A stretch of 34,328 nucleotides of DNA, taken from an uncultured Planctomycetaceae bacterium. GTDB lineage: Bacteria > Planctomycetota > Planctomycetia > Planctomycetales > Planctomycetaceae. Below the pieces are notes generated by a model. That model was not told the origin of the DNA. It worked only from the letters and a program-made list of their open reading frames with translations, and did no database searches. The position numbers were made by a program, and so were the translations under genes. This document shows, one piece after another, positions 1-9,228 of the stretch; position 1 is the first letter of the stretch; the number at the start of each line of letters is the position of its first letter. Location: NCBI GenBank assembly GCA_903861195.1, contig CAIOTJ010000035.1, positions 1 to 34,328 of the forward strand, given 5' to 3'.

Positions 1-740
1 AGAATCGGGCGTCCACTTTATGCCTGGTTGCGGCTGGGGGTGATGGAACTGTCGACGACCTGCTAAACCGGCATCCGGGCTGGCCCCTGGCGATTCTGCC
101 TTTAGGGACAGAGAACCTCTTGGCTCGTGGTCTGGGCATCCCCCCTTCGGGTGTGGACCTGGCGCGGGTGATTGCCGAGGGGCATCGACGGACCATTGAC
201 TTGGGACTGGCTGGCAACCGGCGGTTCGTGCTGATGGCCAGTGTCGGGTTCGATGCCGAGGTGATCCATCGGGTGCACGCGGCCCGTACCGGAACGATCA
301 CCCACCTTTCCTATCTCCAACCAATTTGGGCGGCACTGCGTAGATATGGTCATCCTCAACTGAAGGTTTGGCTCGATGACGAGACCGATCCGCGGGAAGC
401 GCGACTGGCCGTGATTGTGAACTACCCGATGTACGCCCTGAATCTCCCGATGGCCAGGCGGGCCAAGCCCGACGATGGGTGGCTGGAAGTCCGTCTCTTT
501 CAGAAGGGATCGGCGTTCCAAATCCTGCGGTACTTCTGTACCTTGCTGTGCGGGCGTCACGAAGATCTTCCCGACGTGATTTCCATGCGGGCCCGGCGGG
601 TTCGGATCGAGTCAGAGCATGCGGTTCCCGTCCAGGTCGATGGCGATCCCCAAGGGACTACGCCGATTGAGATCGGGATCATTCCCCAGGGTCTGCAGTT
701 GTTTTCACCTCGCGTCGTTGTCTCTCCCCCCGGCCTCTGA
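1..740 (+). CDS. Diacylglycerol/lipid kinase family protein, 5' partial
   Basis: The reading frame is open from the left edge (first full codon at base 3) to TGA at 738-740, giving about 245 residues, so the true start lies outside the window. Near the visible N-terminus it carries GGDGT followed by PLGTENLLARGLG. These are the nucleotide-binding glycine motif and following segment of the DAGK catalytic domain (YegS/DgkB/LCB5 type), which phosphorylates diacylglycerol or related lipids with ATP. The C-terminal half, with VQVDGDPQGTTPIEIGI, matches the beta-sandwich domain that closes these kinases, where an xDGE/D motif is usual. KdsA starts 15 nt downstream, so the two are probably co-transcribed with an envelope-lipid theme. 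A TTG at 120 gives an internal start, but it would remove the GGDGT motif and is not the real one. The lipid substrate cannot be told from sequence. Confidence 0.85.
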   Translation, partial: NRASTLCLVAAGGDGTVDDLLNRHPGWPLAILPLGTENLLARGLGIPPSGVDLARVIAEGHRRTIDLGLAGNRRFVLMASVGFDAEVIHRVHAARTGTITHLSYLQPIWAALRRYGHPQLKVWLDDETDPREARLAVIVNYPMYALNLPMARRAKPDDGWLEVRLFQKGSAFQILRYFCTLLCGRHEDLPDVISMRARRVRIESEHAVPVQVDGDPQGTTPIEIGIIPQGLQLFSPRVVVSPPGL

Positions 741-755
741 GGCCAATCTTTCCTG

Positions 756-1613
756 ATGCCCAGCAACCCCTTCGCGATTGGACCATGGCAAGTTGGCCTG
801 GGTCAGCCCCTGTTGCTCTTCGCCGGTCCCTGCGTGATCGAGTCGGAAGATTTGGTGCTGCAGGTGGCCGAGCGGCTGAAACAGATTGGTGAGGAGTTAC
901 GAATTCCGATCGTCTTCAAGGCGAGTTACGACAAGGCCAATCGGACCAGCGTCAAGAGTTTTCGCGGCCCAGGGTTGCAGGCGGGCTTGAAGATTCTGGA
1001 GAAGGCCCGCGCGGCAACCGGACTCCCCCTGCTGACCGATGTGCACGAACCGGGCCAGGCAGGGTCCGTGGCCGAGGTCTGCCAGGTCTTGCAAGTACCG
1101 GCGTTTCTGGCCCGCCAGACCGATCTGGTCGAGGCGATTGCGACGGCGACCGCGCGGACGGGGGGCGCCATCAATGTCAAAAAGCCTCAGTTCACCGCCC
1201 CCGAAGACATGATTCATGTGGTGCGGAAATGCGAGCAATTCGGCAATCCGCGGGTGTTGCTGACGGAGCGGGGTGCCTGCTTCGGATATCACCGGCTGGT
1301 GAACGATTTCCGATCCATTCCGGTGATGCAGACGATGGGCGTTCCCGTGGTGTTCGACGCCACTCATAGTGTGCAGCTGCCAGGGGGTGAAACCACCGGG
1401 GGGCAGCGTGAAATGGTTCCCTTTCTGGCCCGGGCGGCGGTCGCCTGCGGTTGCGACGCCCTGTTCTTCGAGACGCATCCCGATCCCGATCGGGCGAAGA
1501 GCGATGGCCCCAACATGATTCCCCTGGCGGAACTGCCTCGGATTCTGAAACAACTGCTGCGGATTCGCCGCGCCCTGTCGGACAATCTCCCGTCGGAAGA
1601 GGTGGCCTCGTGA
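756..1613 (+). CDS. kdsA: 3-deoxy-8-phosphooctulonate synthase (KDO8P synthase)
   Basis: This 285-residue protein, the usual length, condenses phosphoenolpyruvate with arabinose 5-phosphate to make KDO 8-phosphate (EC 2.5.1.55) for LPS inner core in the cytoplasm. Family landmarks are AGPCVIES (23-30), [11 protein letters not shown] (55-65), RGPGLQAGL (70-78), NVKKPQF (140-146) and the C-terminal [15 protein letters not shown] (239-253). Cys26, His204, Glu239 and Asp250 occupy the four metal-ligand positions known from the Aquifex enzyme. E. coli KdsA has Asn at the cysteine position, so this copy should be the metal-dependent class. The ATG at 756 follows the lipid-kinase stop by 15 nt. Its TGA overlaps the GTG start of the next gene. 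The call is secure; dependence on metal is inferred from the ligands. Confidence 0.96.
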   Translation: MPSNPFAIGPWQVGLGQPLLLFAGPCVIESEDLVLQVAERLKQIGEELRIPIVFKASYDKANRTSVKSFRGPGLQAGLKILEKARAATGLPLLTDVHEPGQAGSVAEVCQVLQVPAFLARQTDLVEAIATATARTGGAINVKKPQFTAPEDMIHVVRKCEQFGNPRVLLTERGACFGYHRLVNDFRSIPVMQTMGVPVVFDATHSVQLPGGETTGGQREMVPFLARAAVACGCDALFFETHPDPDRAKSDGPNMIPLAELPRILKQLLRIRRALSDNLPSEEVAS

Positions 1614-3391
1614 AGACTCCCCGGTTTCTCCCACCACTGTTGATGGCGGCGCTGGCCGCGCTTCTGCCGGGGCTGGCGGGGTGTTCGCAATCGGCCCCGT
1701 CGACCGGTACAGGATCGGCACCTGCCCCCGCCACGGCCAACACCGCCACCACCGACCGGGGTCAGGACGACGAGCCCAACGCCTGCGATGAATTGCTCAA
1801 GAGCCTGTTCGATGTCTATCGCATCGACAAGTTCGAGACGACATTCGATGTGTCGATCGGAGCGAATCGCCTGAACGACTGGTACCGCGGCTGTGCGATC
1901 CGAGCGGCAAGCGATCCCACCTCGAAGCTTCCTGAAGCAACCAGGAAACTCTTTTCGGGAGCCCAACTGGCCCTGATGTCGGGAGATCAGTACCGCACAC
2001 GGGACGCGTCTCATGTTCGTGACTGCGTGTTGTTCTCTGCAGTGGCCAACCGGCTCATGAAATCCCCCCAGACCGCGGGGCAAAACGAACTCGACCGGGC
2101 TCGGGCCGCATTTGACCACGTGGTGGCTACCCTGCAATTGCAGCTCCGTCACAGTGCCGACCTTCCGTTCACCCCTTACGAGCTCTACCTGCTCGGCAAG
2201 GGAACAGCGAACGACCGGGCGTGGCTGTTTGTAAATACGTTGCGAGCCTTGCGAATCGATTCCGTATTGTTGATCCCGGCCAACGCCGAGGACCCCGGGA
2301 TGACGGGGGATCCCACTCCCTTTCTGGTGGGTGCCCTGATCGAGGGGGAGGTGTATTTGTTCGATCCACTGCTGGGAATTCCGGTTCCTGGCCCCCAGTC
2401 GGGCGAAGGTGTCGTGCGTCCTGCGACGCTCAAGCAGGTCCAGGCCCAACCCACTCTGTTGAGCGATCTGGGCTCAACAGAAAAACCGTACCCGCTCACC
2501 TCCGCGGATCTGGCCCAGCCCGTGGTGCTGTTCGTCGGAGATCTCTCGTATTACTCCAGCTCGGCCCAGGCGTTGCAGCAGGTCTTCGCGGGTGAGCATT
2601 CGGTGCTGATCTCCGATCCGCTGGAGGACGTCGACAATGTTCCCGGACTCTGGTCCCGCCTGATCGCGGCGGGGCAGGGAACGTGGAATGCCGATTCACT
2701 GCGGCTATGGAAGTATCCCCAAGACCAGATCACCCGCAGCCTGGCGCTCGACGACGAGGCCAAAGAGCGCCGGAAGGGCCTCAAACTGAGATTCATGGCT
2801 TACCTGGTGGCGACCCCCATCCCGGAAATGCCTGGAAAGTTCGTGGTCAGCGGTTCGAAGGAGTCACGGGATCCCACCTTGAAGGGACTGGACAGTCGAG
2901 ACGCCGGTGTGGGAGGTTTCGCCCGGACTGAGTCGCGGACCACTTCGGGGCGACAGATGGAGGGGCGATTGGCTCAGGTGGCAGGCAATCTTTCCGAGGC
3001 GTTGCGAGCCTATGTCGAAGTGCAGAGCAATTCCCGCGAGATTCTGCAAATCCCCGACAACAACCTGTTGATGGACAAACGGCTGGGGCCCATCAATGTC
3101 AAACTGTTTCACGCCCTGGCCATCGATGATGCCGCCTACTGGTCAGGGCTCTGCCAGTTGGAGCAAGGTCAATATGGTCCTGCGGCCAATACCTTTGACC
3201 GCTACCTGCGACAGGCCAATCGGATCAGCGAATGGACCCGTCAGGCCCGCAGGATGAAGGGAGTCGCCCTCGCGGCCCAAGGAAAGTTCGCCGAAGCCGC
3301 CCAAGTTTTCGAAGAGATTCCAGAAGACGACCCGGAAGCCCCCGGTCTATGGCAACTTTCAAAGGCCTGGAGGGCGGCCGCCGGTTCTTGA
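1610..3391 (+). CDS. Lipoprotein with degenerate transglutaminase-like region and C-terminal TPRs
   Basis: The open frame extends upstream inside kdsA, but the GTG at 1610 fits best. It overlaps the kdsA stop by GTGA and starts a clean lipoprotein leader: basic MKTPR, hydrophobic core, lipobox LAGC with Cys25. The product has 593 residues. Residues 190-270 resemble a transglutaminase-like core: [16 protein letters not shown] corresponds to the helix after the usual catalytic Cys, and VYLFDPLLG to the strand with the catalytic Asp. By my alignment the Cys position is Ala and no His is evident, so the fold would be non-catalytic. Residues about 515-590 look like two tetratricopeptide helices pairs ([20 protein letters not shown] and [19 protein letters not shown]). 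A membrane-tethered scaffold or binding protein is the likely class. Coupling to kdsA suggests an envelope role, but no function is recognised. Confidence 0.8.
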   Translation: MKTPRFLPPLLMAALAALLPGLAGCSQSAPSTGTGSAPAPATANTATTDRGQDDEPNACDELLKSLFDVYRIDKFETTFDVSIGANRLNDWYRGCAIRAASDPTSKLPEATRKLFSGAQLALMSGDQYRTRDASHVRDCVLFSAVANRLMKSPQTAGQNELDRARAAFDHVVATLQLQLRHSADLPFTPYELYLLGKGTANDRAWLFVNTLRALRIDSVLLIPANAEDPGMTGDPTPFLVGALIEGEVYLFDPLLGIPVPGPQSGEGVVRPATLKQVQAQPTLLSDLGSTEKPYPLTSADLAQPVVLFVGDLSYYSSSAQALQQVFAGEHSVLISDPLEDVDNVPGLWSRLIAAGQGTWNADSLRLWKYPQDQITRSLALDDEAKERRKGLKLRFMAYLVATPIPEMPGKFVVSGSKESRDPTLKGLDSRDAGVGGFARTESRTTSGRQMEGRLAQVAGNLSEALRAYVEVQSNSREILQIPDNNLLMDKRLGPINVKLFHALAIDDAAYWSGLCQLEQGQYGPAANTFDRYLRQANRISEWTRQARRMKGVALAAQGKFAEAAQVFEEIPEDDPEAPGLWQLSKAWRAAAGS

Positions 3392-3722
3392 GGTTCCAAC
3401 CCATCTGAGGCAGTCGCAGCGAACACGCGGCGCTGCATGCGTGGAAACCGTTGCGAATGCGTCGAGAGCGGTCTGGTCTCAGAAGGCTGACTCGACCGCT
3501 CCCTCGACTCGGCCTGAACTGACGTCCCGAAAGTTCCCAAGCGACCCAGCAAGCATCATCACCGATTCTGGACCGGTGCCAGCGGAAACCGTGGTACACC
3601 GACCTCGGCCCGGGTTGAAACACTCACGACCAAACAGCTTCAGTCCGGTAACGCAGCAGAGCCAATCAAAAAGGGTTTGGGCCTGAATCACGGTGAGGCC
3701 CAAACGGTCCCGACCCGTTCTC
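3392..3722. other. Convergent intergenic region, non-coding apart from a terminator
   Basis: This stretch lies between the ends of the lipoprotein gene on plus and the small HTH-like gene on minus. Short open frames exist on both strands, but none has a family motif, plausible start or the composition of a real protein. The only structure I can support is the hairpin near 3664-3705, listed separately. I see no tRNA or repeat. Confidence 0.6.
3664..3705 (-). terminator. Rho-independent terminator of the small minus-strand gene
   Basis: Bases 3675-3684 and 3696-3705 form a perfect 10-bp inverted repeat (GTTTGGGCCT / AGGCCCAAAC) around an 11-nt loop. Read on the minus strand the stem is followed by CCTTTTTGATT, a short T tract. 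It begins 17 nt after the stop of the gene ending at 3723. Position, stem and T tract together make a minus-strand intrinsic terminator likely. On plus the stem is followed by CGGTCCCGACC, so termination there is unlikely. Confidence 0.8.
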
Positions 3723-4013
3723 TCAGAGATCGGTGGGGCGCTGCGGAAACCGCCGCGGTGGCGTGCGGACGGGGGGAGGCTTGGGAGGAATCGACGGCTT
3801 CGGCACGACCGGGGGAGCCACCGTCTCTTTCGCCGATTCGGGAAGCGACTTTCTCTGCCGCTTGATCTTCGCGATCTCATCAGGAGCAAACACCAGTTTG
3901 CCCCGCTTCATCATCCCCCGGATTTTCTGCATCTGAACCAGGGCCTTCAACTCGGCCTCGGGAATTCCCAATTCCACTGAAACTTCCTGCAAAGTCTTGA
4001 GCGCCAAGGGCAT
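3723..4013 (-). CDS. Small HTH-like protein with proline-rich basic tail
   Basis: This is a 96-residue protein read from ATG at 4013. An upstream GTG at 4046 would add 11 residues, but AGGA about 9 nt before the ATG favours 4013. Residues 6-52 (KTLQEVSVELGIPEAELKAL through DEIAKIKRQ) look like an excisionase/MerR-type helix-turn-helix that reads a short helix, a turn and a wing. The remaining ~44 residues are rich in Pro, Lys and Arg (PKPSIPPKPPPVRTPPRR) and probably disordered. It is monocistronic with its own terminator downstream and shares a 328-bp upstream region with the divergent PSD1 operon. A DNA-binding role is inferred from the HTH-like pattern alone; it could equally be a small protein-binding module. 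Confidence 0.6.
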   Translation of the reverse strand: MPLALKTLQEVSVELGIPEAELKALVQMQKIRGMMKRGKLVFAPDEIAKIKRQRKSLPESAKETVAPPVVPKPSIPPKPPPVRTPPRRFPQRPTDL

Positions 4014-4341
4014 GTCAGCGGTTCCTGCGGTGAGGGCCAGCCGCACTGTGCGGCCGTTTCACGAGTCTACCTTCTGGACAGCCCATCAGCCAAGCGGCCA
4101 ACCTTGGCAGGACCTGGCCCCTCCCACCCGGAAGAGGGGCGACTGTGTTCTCCCGCAGGCCAGTTTGCCAAAACACCATCCGCCGACCCCATTCGGCATG
4201 ATCTCTGGCAATCCTCCCACGGAATGATTTCAGTTGCTTGAATGCTCAGCGGTAATCAGACTTGGTGCACAGAGTGATCATCGCGGCCTCCAGAGTCGTC
4301 GCCGTTCTCCGCAGCACCCATTTCCGCAGGCGTCGAGCTTC
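4014..4341. other. Divergent intergenic region upstream of the PSD1 operon
   Basis: This separates the divergent HTH-like gene and the PSD1 gene. The PSD1 frame stays open leftward to a TTG at 4234, but residues from there to 4342 do not look like protein and would bury the export signal. A 7-bp inverted repeat (GCCCCTC 4117-4123, GAGGGGC 4134-4140, 10-nt loop) lies here and is not followed by a T tract. I could not find a convincing -35/-10 pair on either strand. Confidence 0.5.
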
Positions 4342-7300
4342 ATGACCCAGCGAATGCCCACCTCCCATCTGTTTGTGAGAGTGCTGAACGCGGCGTGCTG
4401 GACGATGGTGGCCTGGGGACAACCGGGGCTCTTTCCAGCAGCCAGTTCCTGCGCGGCGGAAGACAGCAAACTGCAAGACAGCGTGCCGTCGCAGCCTGCT
4501 CCATCGAAAGTCGCCCCCGCGGTCCGCCGCCTGTTGGCCCGACGCTGTTTGGCCTGTCATGGTCCAGATGAATCCCGCCGACAGGCCGATTTGCGACTCG
4601 ATGACGCCAGCTCGCTGCGGCGCGTGCGCGGGGATCGACGCGTGGTGACCCCGGGAGAACCCGATCACAGCGAACTGCTGCGGCGAGTGATGACGGACGA
4701 TCAAGTCTTCCGAATGCCGCCGCCTGACCTGGGCGATCCACTCACGCCAGCCGAGATCGATCTGCTACGGGATTGGATCGCCGCCGGGGCCGAAGTCGTG
4801 GCCCATTGGTCGCTGCAGCCGCCCCACCGAACTGCCCCCCCGACGGGGGATGAAAGGGGCTGGATCCGCTCTCCTCTGGATCGCTGGGTCCTGGCACGAT
4901 GGAAGCACGAGGAGATGGGGCCCCGTCCCGAGGCCACCCGCGCCCATCTGTTGCGACGGGTGGCTCTCGATCTGACGGGGCTGCCCCCCAGTGAAGACCT
5001 GCGGCAGTTGTTCCTCGAAAGCGATCCACCCGTTCCCTACGAACAGCTGGTGGAACACTTGCTGGCAGCTCCCCAGTTCGGGGAACGGCTGGCCCAGTTC
5101 TGGATGGACGCCGCCCGGTATGCCGATACCAACGGCTATTTCACCGATGGCGAACGCACCATGTGGCGGTGGCGTGACGGCGTCGTGGCGGCTTTCAATG
5201 CCAATCAACCCTTCGACCAATTCACCCTGGAACAGTTGGCGGGGGACCTGCTGCCCGACGCGACGGAAACCCAACGTCTGGCCTCGGGGTTCAACCGGAA
5301 TCACACCACCAACAATGAGACCGGCCTGATTGACGAGGAGTACCGGCTCTCTTACGCGATGGACCGCCTCGAAACCATGGGTGCGGTCTGGCTGGGCCTG
5401 ACGTTCAATTGTGCCCGCTGCCATTCGCACAAGTTTGACCCCCTTAGCCAGCGCGAGTACTACCAACTGCTGGACCTGTTCAACCAGGTGGCCGACCAAG
5501 GGCTGGGACAGGAAGGGAACTCGCCCCCATTCGTTCCCGCCCCCACGCTTGACCAGACCGCCCGGCTTGCGGAACTGCAACAACAGCTGGATGCCGCCCG
5601 CGAACACTGGCAGGCGATCGAGATCCAGCTCACCCCGCTTTTGACTGCGTGGGAAACCAACCGGGCATCACGCGCCACAGCCTCTCCTTCTCAAACCGGT
5701 TTGCTGTGCCATTTTGATTTCCAGCATCCGATCGCCGTTGCCGCTGACTCACCGTTCGCCGGTCCTGCGAATCAGAAGCCCCCGAGCGCATCATCTGATT
5801 CCCCGAACCAATCCCCGAGACCGGTGTTGCGAGCGGGTACACTGGTCACGGGAGCCGGGGAACCACGGACACCAGAACCAGCTCTCCTGGGTGGAGGACT
5901 GAAGTGTGATCCCACTCAGCCGGTCTGGGTGGCCGACCCGGACGCATTCGATTTCGAGCGGAGCACTCCGTGGACAATCGGACTGTGGGTGAGGCCGTCG
6001 ACGGGAATGGCCGCCTGCCTGCTCTCGAAGACCGACGACGACCAGTTACTGCGTGGTTTCGATCTGCTGTACGAGAAGGGTCGCCTGGTAGTGCACCTGA
6101 ATCACCGGGCTGAGGCCGATGCCATCCGGGTGACGTCCAGTCTGCCGCTTGTTGCCGATTGGCAGCAGGTGGTGGTGACCTATGATGGATCGAGCCGAGC
6201 GGCCGGCCTGCAAATTTACATCAATGGCGAACGCGATCAGTTCACCGTCGATTTCGACCAACTGCGCAGCTCCATCCGGACGGCACAACCCCTGCGTCTG
6301 GGACAGCGGAGAGATAGCCTGCGATTCACTGGAATGCTCGACGAACTGCGGATCTACAACCGGGCGCTGGAACCGGACGAAGTCCAGCGATGGTTTCGCC
6401 ATGAGTCGGTTGAATGGACTCTGCAAACCCTGGCTGAAAAACGCTCGGACCGACAGCGGGAGTGGTTCCGGGAGGCGTTCCTCGATGAGGCTCCGGCCGA
6501 GTGGCGGCAGGCGCATCGCGACTTCAGGCAGCTCGACCAGACGACTCGCGCCTTTCAGAAGGCGCTTCCCACCAGCATGGTGATGCAAAATCTTCCAGAA
6601 GCCCGACAGACCTTTGTGCTGACTCGCGGCCAATACGATCAACCCACCGAAAAAGTCACACCCGCCCTGCCGGCCTCTCTGGCCGGAGGGGTTGGTACGG
6701 ATCAACCAGTCATTCTGGCCAATCGACTCGACTTCGCCCGGTGGCTGGTCTCGCGCGACAATCCTCTCACGGCCCGGGTCATCGTCAATCGCGTCTGGGC
6801 ACAACTCTGGGGAGTGGGGCTGGTCAAGACGGTGGGCGATTTCGGTTTGCAGGGAGAGGCCCCCAGTCATCCCGAACTGCTTGATGAACTGGCGCTCGAC
6901 TTTCAGGAGTCTGGCTGGGATCTCAAGCAGCTTTACCGGCAGTTGGTGTGCAGCGCCACCTACCGGCAGTCTTCGTTTGCGGCTCCCGCCGACTTCGCCC
7001 GTGATCCAGAAAACCGGTTGCTGGCCCGGGGAGCGCGGTTTCGGCTGGAGGCCGAGGCGATTCGCGACTCGATCCTGGCCGCCAGCGGCCTGCTGTCCCA
7101 GCGATTGGGCGGTCCCAGCGTCAAACCGTGGCAGCCTCCTGGATTGTGGGAGGCGGTCTCGTATGACGGCGATCATAGTCACGTTCCCTCTCAGGGATCG
7201 GACCGCTACCGGCGGGGGTTGTATAGCTTCTGGAAACGGCAATCGCCCCCGCCGACATTCCTGATCTGGGATGGCCCAACGCGGGAAACCTGCGTGGTTT

Positions 7301-7698
7301 CCCGCTCTCGGACCAACACCCCACTCCAGGCGCTGGCTCAGACCAATGACCGCAATTTGGTGGAGGCGGCCAAGGTGTGGGCCGCCAGGCTGATGCGGGA
7401 CACGCCCGTCGCGACCGATGCTCCAGAGGCTCCGCGAAGCTGGCTGAAGGTGGCCTGTCATCAATTGCTGGTTCGCTCGCCGGACACAGACGAACTGGCA
7501 TTATTGGAGGATCTGTACAATCACCAATGGCAGAGTTTGCGTGATGATCCGGAACAGGTTGATCGCCTGCTGACTGCGGACGATCTGACCCCAACCGAGC
7601 TTGATCCCAACAAAACACTCGATCGCACCCGCTGGGCCGCCCTGTCGACCGTACTGCAGGTTCTGTTCACCCTCGACGAAACCTTGAACCGCGAGTGA
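4342..7698 (+). CDS. PSCyt1-PSCyt2-LamG-PSD1 cytochrome c-like protein
   Basis: A large exported planctomycete protein of 1118 residues from ATG 4342; ATG 4354 is an alternative. The leader contains a hydrophobic stretch (about residues 10-35). Domains in order: PSCyt1 (DUF1588/1592-era 'planctomycete cytochrome C') at about 55-150 with haem motif CLACH at 69-73; PSCyt2 at about 175-390 with LDLTGLPPS and a second haem motif CARCH at 357-361; a LamG/concanavalin-like insertion at about 535-690 (WTIGLWVRPS, WQQVVVTYDG, GMLDELRIYNRALEPDEV); PSD1 at about 790-1115 (NPLTARVIVNRVW, GDFGLQGEAPSHPELLD, TNTPLQALAQTND). The two CxxCH sites imply covalent haem in the periplasm. The family has no established substrate; coupling to a DUF1501 gene, which overlaps its stop, is typical. 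Electron transfer linked to degradation of a complex substrate is inference only. Confidence 0.9.
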   Translation: MTQRMPTSHLFVRVLNAACWTMVAWGQPGLFPAASSCAAEDSKLQDSVPSQPAPSKVAPAVRRLLARRCLACHGPDESRRQADLRLDDASSLRRVRGDRRVVTPGEPDHSELLRRVMTDDQVFRMPPPDLGDPLTPAEIDLLRDWIAAGAEVVAHWSLQPPHRTAPPTGDERGWIRSPLDRWVLARWKHEEMGPRPEATRAHLLRRVALDLTGLPPSEDLRQLFLESDPPVPYEQLVEHLLAAPQFGERLAQFWMDAARYADTNGYFTDGERTMWRWRDGVVAAFNANQPFDQFTLEQLAGDLLPDATETQRLASGFNRNHTTNNETGLIDEEYRLSYAMDRLETMGAVWLGLTFNCARCHSHKFDPLSQREYYQLLDLFNQVADQGLGQEGNSPPFVPAPTLDQTARLAELQQQLDAAREHWQAIEIQLTPLLTAWETNRASRATASPSQTGLLCHFDFQHPIAVAADSPFAGPANQKPPSASSDSPNQSPRPVLRAGTLVTGAGEPRTPEPALLGGGLKCDPTQPVWVADPDAFDFERSTPWTIGLWVRPSTGMAACLLSKTDDDQLLRGFDLLYEKGRLVVHLNHRAEADAIRVTSSLPLVADWQQVVVTYDGSSRAAGLQIYINGERDQFTVDFDQLRSSIRTAQPLRLGQRRDSLRFTGMLDELRIYNRALEPDEVQRWFRHESVEWTLQTLAEKRSDRQREWFREAFLDEAPAEWRQAHRDFRQLDQTTRAFQKALPTSMVMQNLPEARQTFVLTRGQYDQPTEKVTPALPASLAGGVGTDQPVILANRLDFARWLVSRDNPLTARVIVNRVWAQLWGVGLVKTVGDFGLQGEAPSHPELLDELALDFQESGWDLKQLYRQLVCSATYRQSSFAAPADFARDPENRLLARGARFRLEAEAIRDSILAASGLLSQRLGGPSVKPWQPPGLWEAVSYDGDHSHVPSQGSDRYRRGLYSFWKRQSPPPTFLIWDGPTRETCVVSRSRTNTPLQALAQTNDRNLVEAAKVWAARLMRDTPVATDAPEAPRSWLKVACHQLLVRSPDTDELALLEDLYNHQWQSLRDDPEQVDRLLTADDLTPTELDPNKTLDRTRWAALSTVLQVLFTLDETLNRE

Positions 7699-9179
7699 CC
7701 TTCTCCATGTTGGCCTTTGACTTCGCCGGCCCCCGGGACTCTGCTGCGGCCCGCCGCCTGTTCCTCGGTCAGTCGCTGGGAGGCCTTGGTGCAGCCGCCT
7801 TGGCCCTGCTGGGTGACCGCTCGCATCTGTGCCAGGCGGCCGAGCCAGCACACACCCCGATGGCCAACACCTCGGGACCGCACTTTGCCCCGCGGGCCAA
7901 GCGCGTCATTTCGCTCTTTATGCACGGCGGCCCCTCACAGATCGAACTGCTGGACGAGAAACCGCGGCTGCGCGAACTGCGGGGCAGTGAGTTGCCAGAC
8001 TCGATCCGGGGGACGCAAAGGCTGACGGGCATGACTTCCAGCCAGAAGTCCTTTCCCGTCATGGGATCCGTGTTTGACTTTCAGACATGCGGGCAGTCGG
8101 GCCAAAGATTGAGTGCATTGTTGCCGAATCTGGCCACGCAGGCTGACGAGCTGTGCGTGATCCGCTCGCTGACCACCGAAGCGATCAACCACGATCCGGC
8201 GATTACCTTTCTGCAGACTGGACACCAGTTACCGGGCCGTCCTTCCCTGGGGGCCTGGCTGAGCTACGGCTTGGGCAACGAGAGCCTGGACCTGCCCACC
8301 TATGTGGTGCTGCTCTCGCGGGGGAGCGCGGCCCGTCCCGATGACCCGCTGTACGCCCGGCTCTGGGGGTCGGGTTTTCTCCCCTCGAACCACCAGGGAA
8401 CCAGCTTTCGGAGCCAGGGAGATCCCGTGCTGTACCTGACGCACCCGGCGGGGTTGGATGCCGGGGCCCGACGCCGGCTGCTCGACGCCGGCCGAACCCT
8501 GAACCGCCGTCGGCTCGAGGTGACGGGAGATCCCGAGATCGCCACGCGGATCGCGCAGCATGAACTCGCCTTCCGGATGCAGTCTTCGGTTCCCGAGTTG
8601 ACCGAGCTCTCTGGTGAAACAGCCGCGGTTCTGACGCGTTACGGAGCCGATGTGCAGCGGCCCGGCACCTTCGCCGCGAATTGCCTGCTGGCGCGGCGAA
8701 TGGTCGAACGGGGGGTCCGATTTGTGCAGTTGTTCCACCGGGGCTGGGACCAGCACTACAACTTACCGAGCGACATTCGCCTGCAGTCCCGCGATATCGA
8801 CCAGCCCTGTGCGGCCCTGCTGGCAGATTTGCGAGAGCGGGGACTTCTGGATGACACCCTGGTGATCTGGGGAGGCGAATTCGGACGGACGGTCTACTGC
8901 CAGGGGACTCCCGAGGGGGGAAACTACGGGCGTGATCATCATGGACGGTGTTTCTCGATCTGGTTGGCCGGCGGAGGCGTTCGCGCGGGAACAACCTTTG
9001 GCGCGACCGACGATTATTCCTACAACGTGGTCGAGGATGCCGTACCGGTCCACAACCTCAATGCCACGGTGCTTCACCTGCTGGGGCTCGACCACACCCG
9101 GCTGACCTATCTTTTCCAGGGGCGAGATTACCGGCTGACCGATGTCGAAGGAGAGGTGGTCTCAGGGCTGTTGGCCTGA
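7695..9179 (+). CDS. DUF1501 family protein, PSD1 partner (copy 1)
   Basis: 494 residues from GTG 7695, which overlaps the PSD1 stop as GTGA; ATG 7707 in the same frame is an alternative start. The N-terminus has paired arginines (20-21) before LFLGQSLGGLGAAALALL, a twin-arginine-type export leader. The body matches DUF1501, placed in the alkaline-phosphatase/sulfatase superfamily: FMHGGPSQIELLD near 75-87, WDQH at 351-354, GGEFGRT at 393-399 and GRDHH at 412-416. The last three correspond to the acidic/His clusters that bind metal in that superfamily. The C-terminal HLLGLDHTRLTYLFQGRDYRLT is typical of the PSD1-linked subgroup. A periplasmic hydrolase acting with the haem partner is plausible but untested for this family; no substrate is known. 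Confidence 0.92.
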   Translation: MTFSMLAFDFAGPRDSAAARRLFLGQSLGGLGAAALALLGDRSHLCQAAEPAHTPMANTSGPHFAPRAKRVISLFMHGGPSQIELLDEKPRLRELRGSELPDSIRGTQRLTGMTSSQKSFPVMGSVFDFQTCGQSGQRLSALLPNLATQADELCVIRSLTTEAINHDPAITFLQTGHQLPGRPSLGAWLSYGLGNESLDLPTYVVLLSRGSAARPDDPLYARLWGSGFLPSNHQGTSFRSQGDPVLYLTHPAGLDAGARRRLLDAGRTLNRRRLEVTGDPEIATRIAQHELAFRMQSSVPELTELSGETAAVLTRYGADVQRPGTFAANCLLARRMVERGVRFVQLFHRGWDQHYNLPSDIRLQSRDIDQPCAALLADLRERGLLDDTLVIWGGEFGRTVYCQGTPEGGNYGRDHHGRCFSIWLAGGGVRAGTTFGATDDYSYNVVEDAVPVHNLNATVLHLLGLDHTRLTYLFQGRDYRLTDVEGEVVSGLLA

Positions 9180-9228
9180 GACGGACTCTCCCCGCCCGAC
9201 CTCAGATCGTCGCGCTTTAGGGCCCAGA

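Noticed and set aside
6046-7464. 472-codon minus-strand frame opposite the PSD1 gene
   Set aside because: Antisense to a strongly supported domain protein, without start signal or family resemblance.
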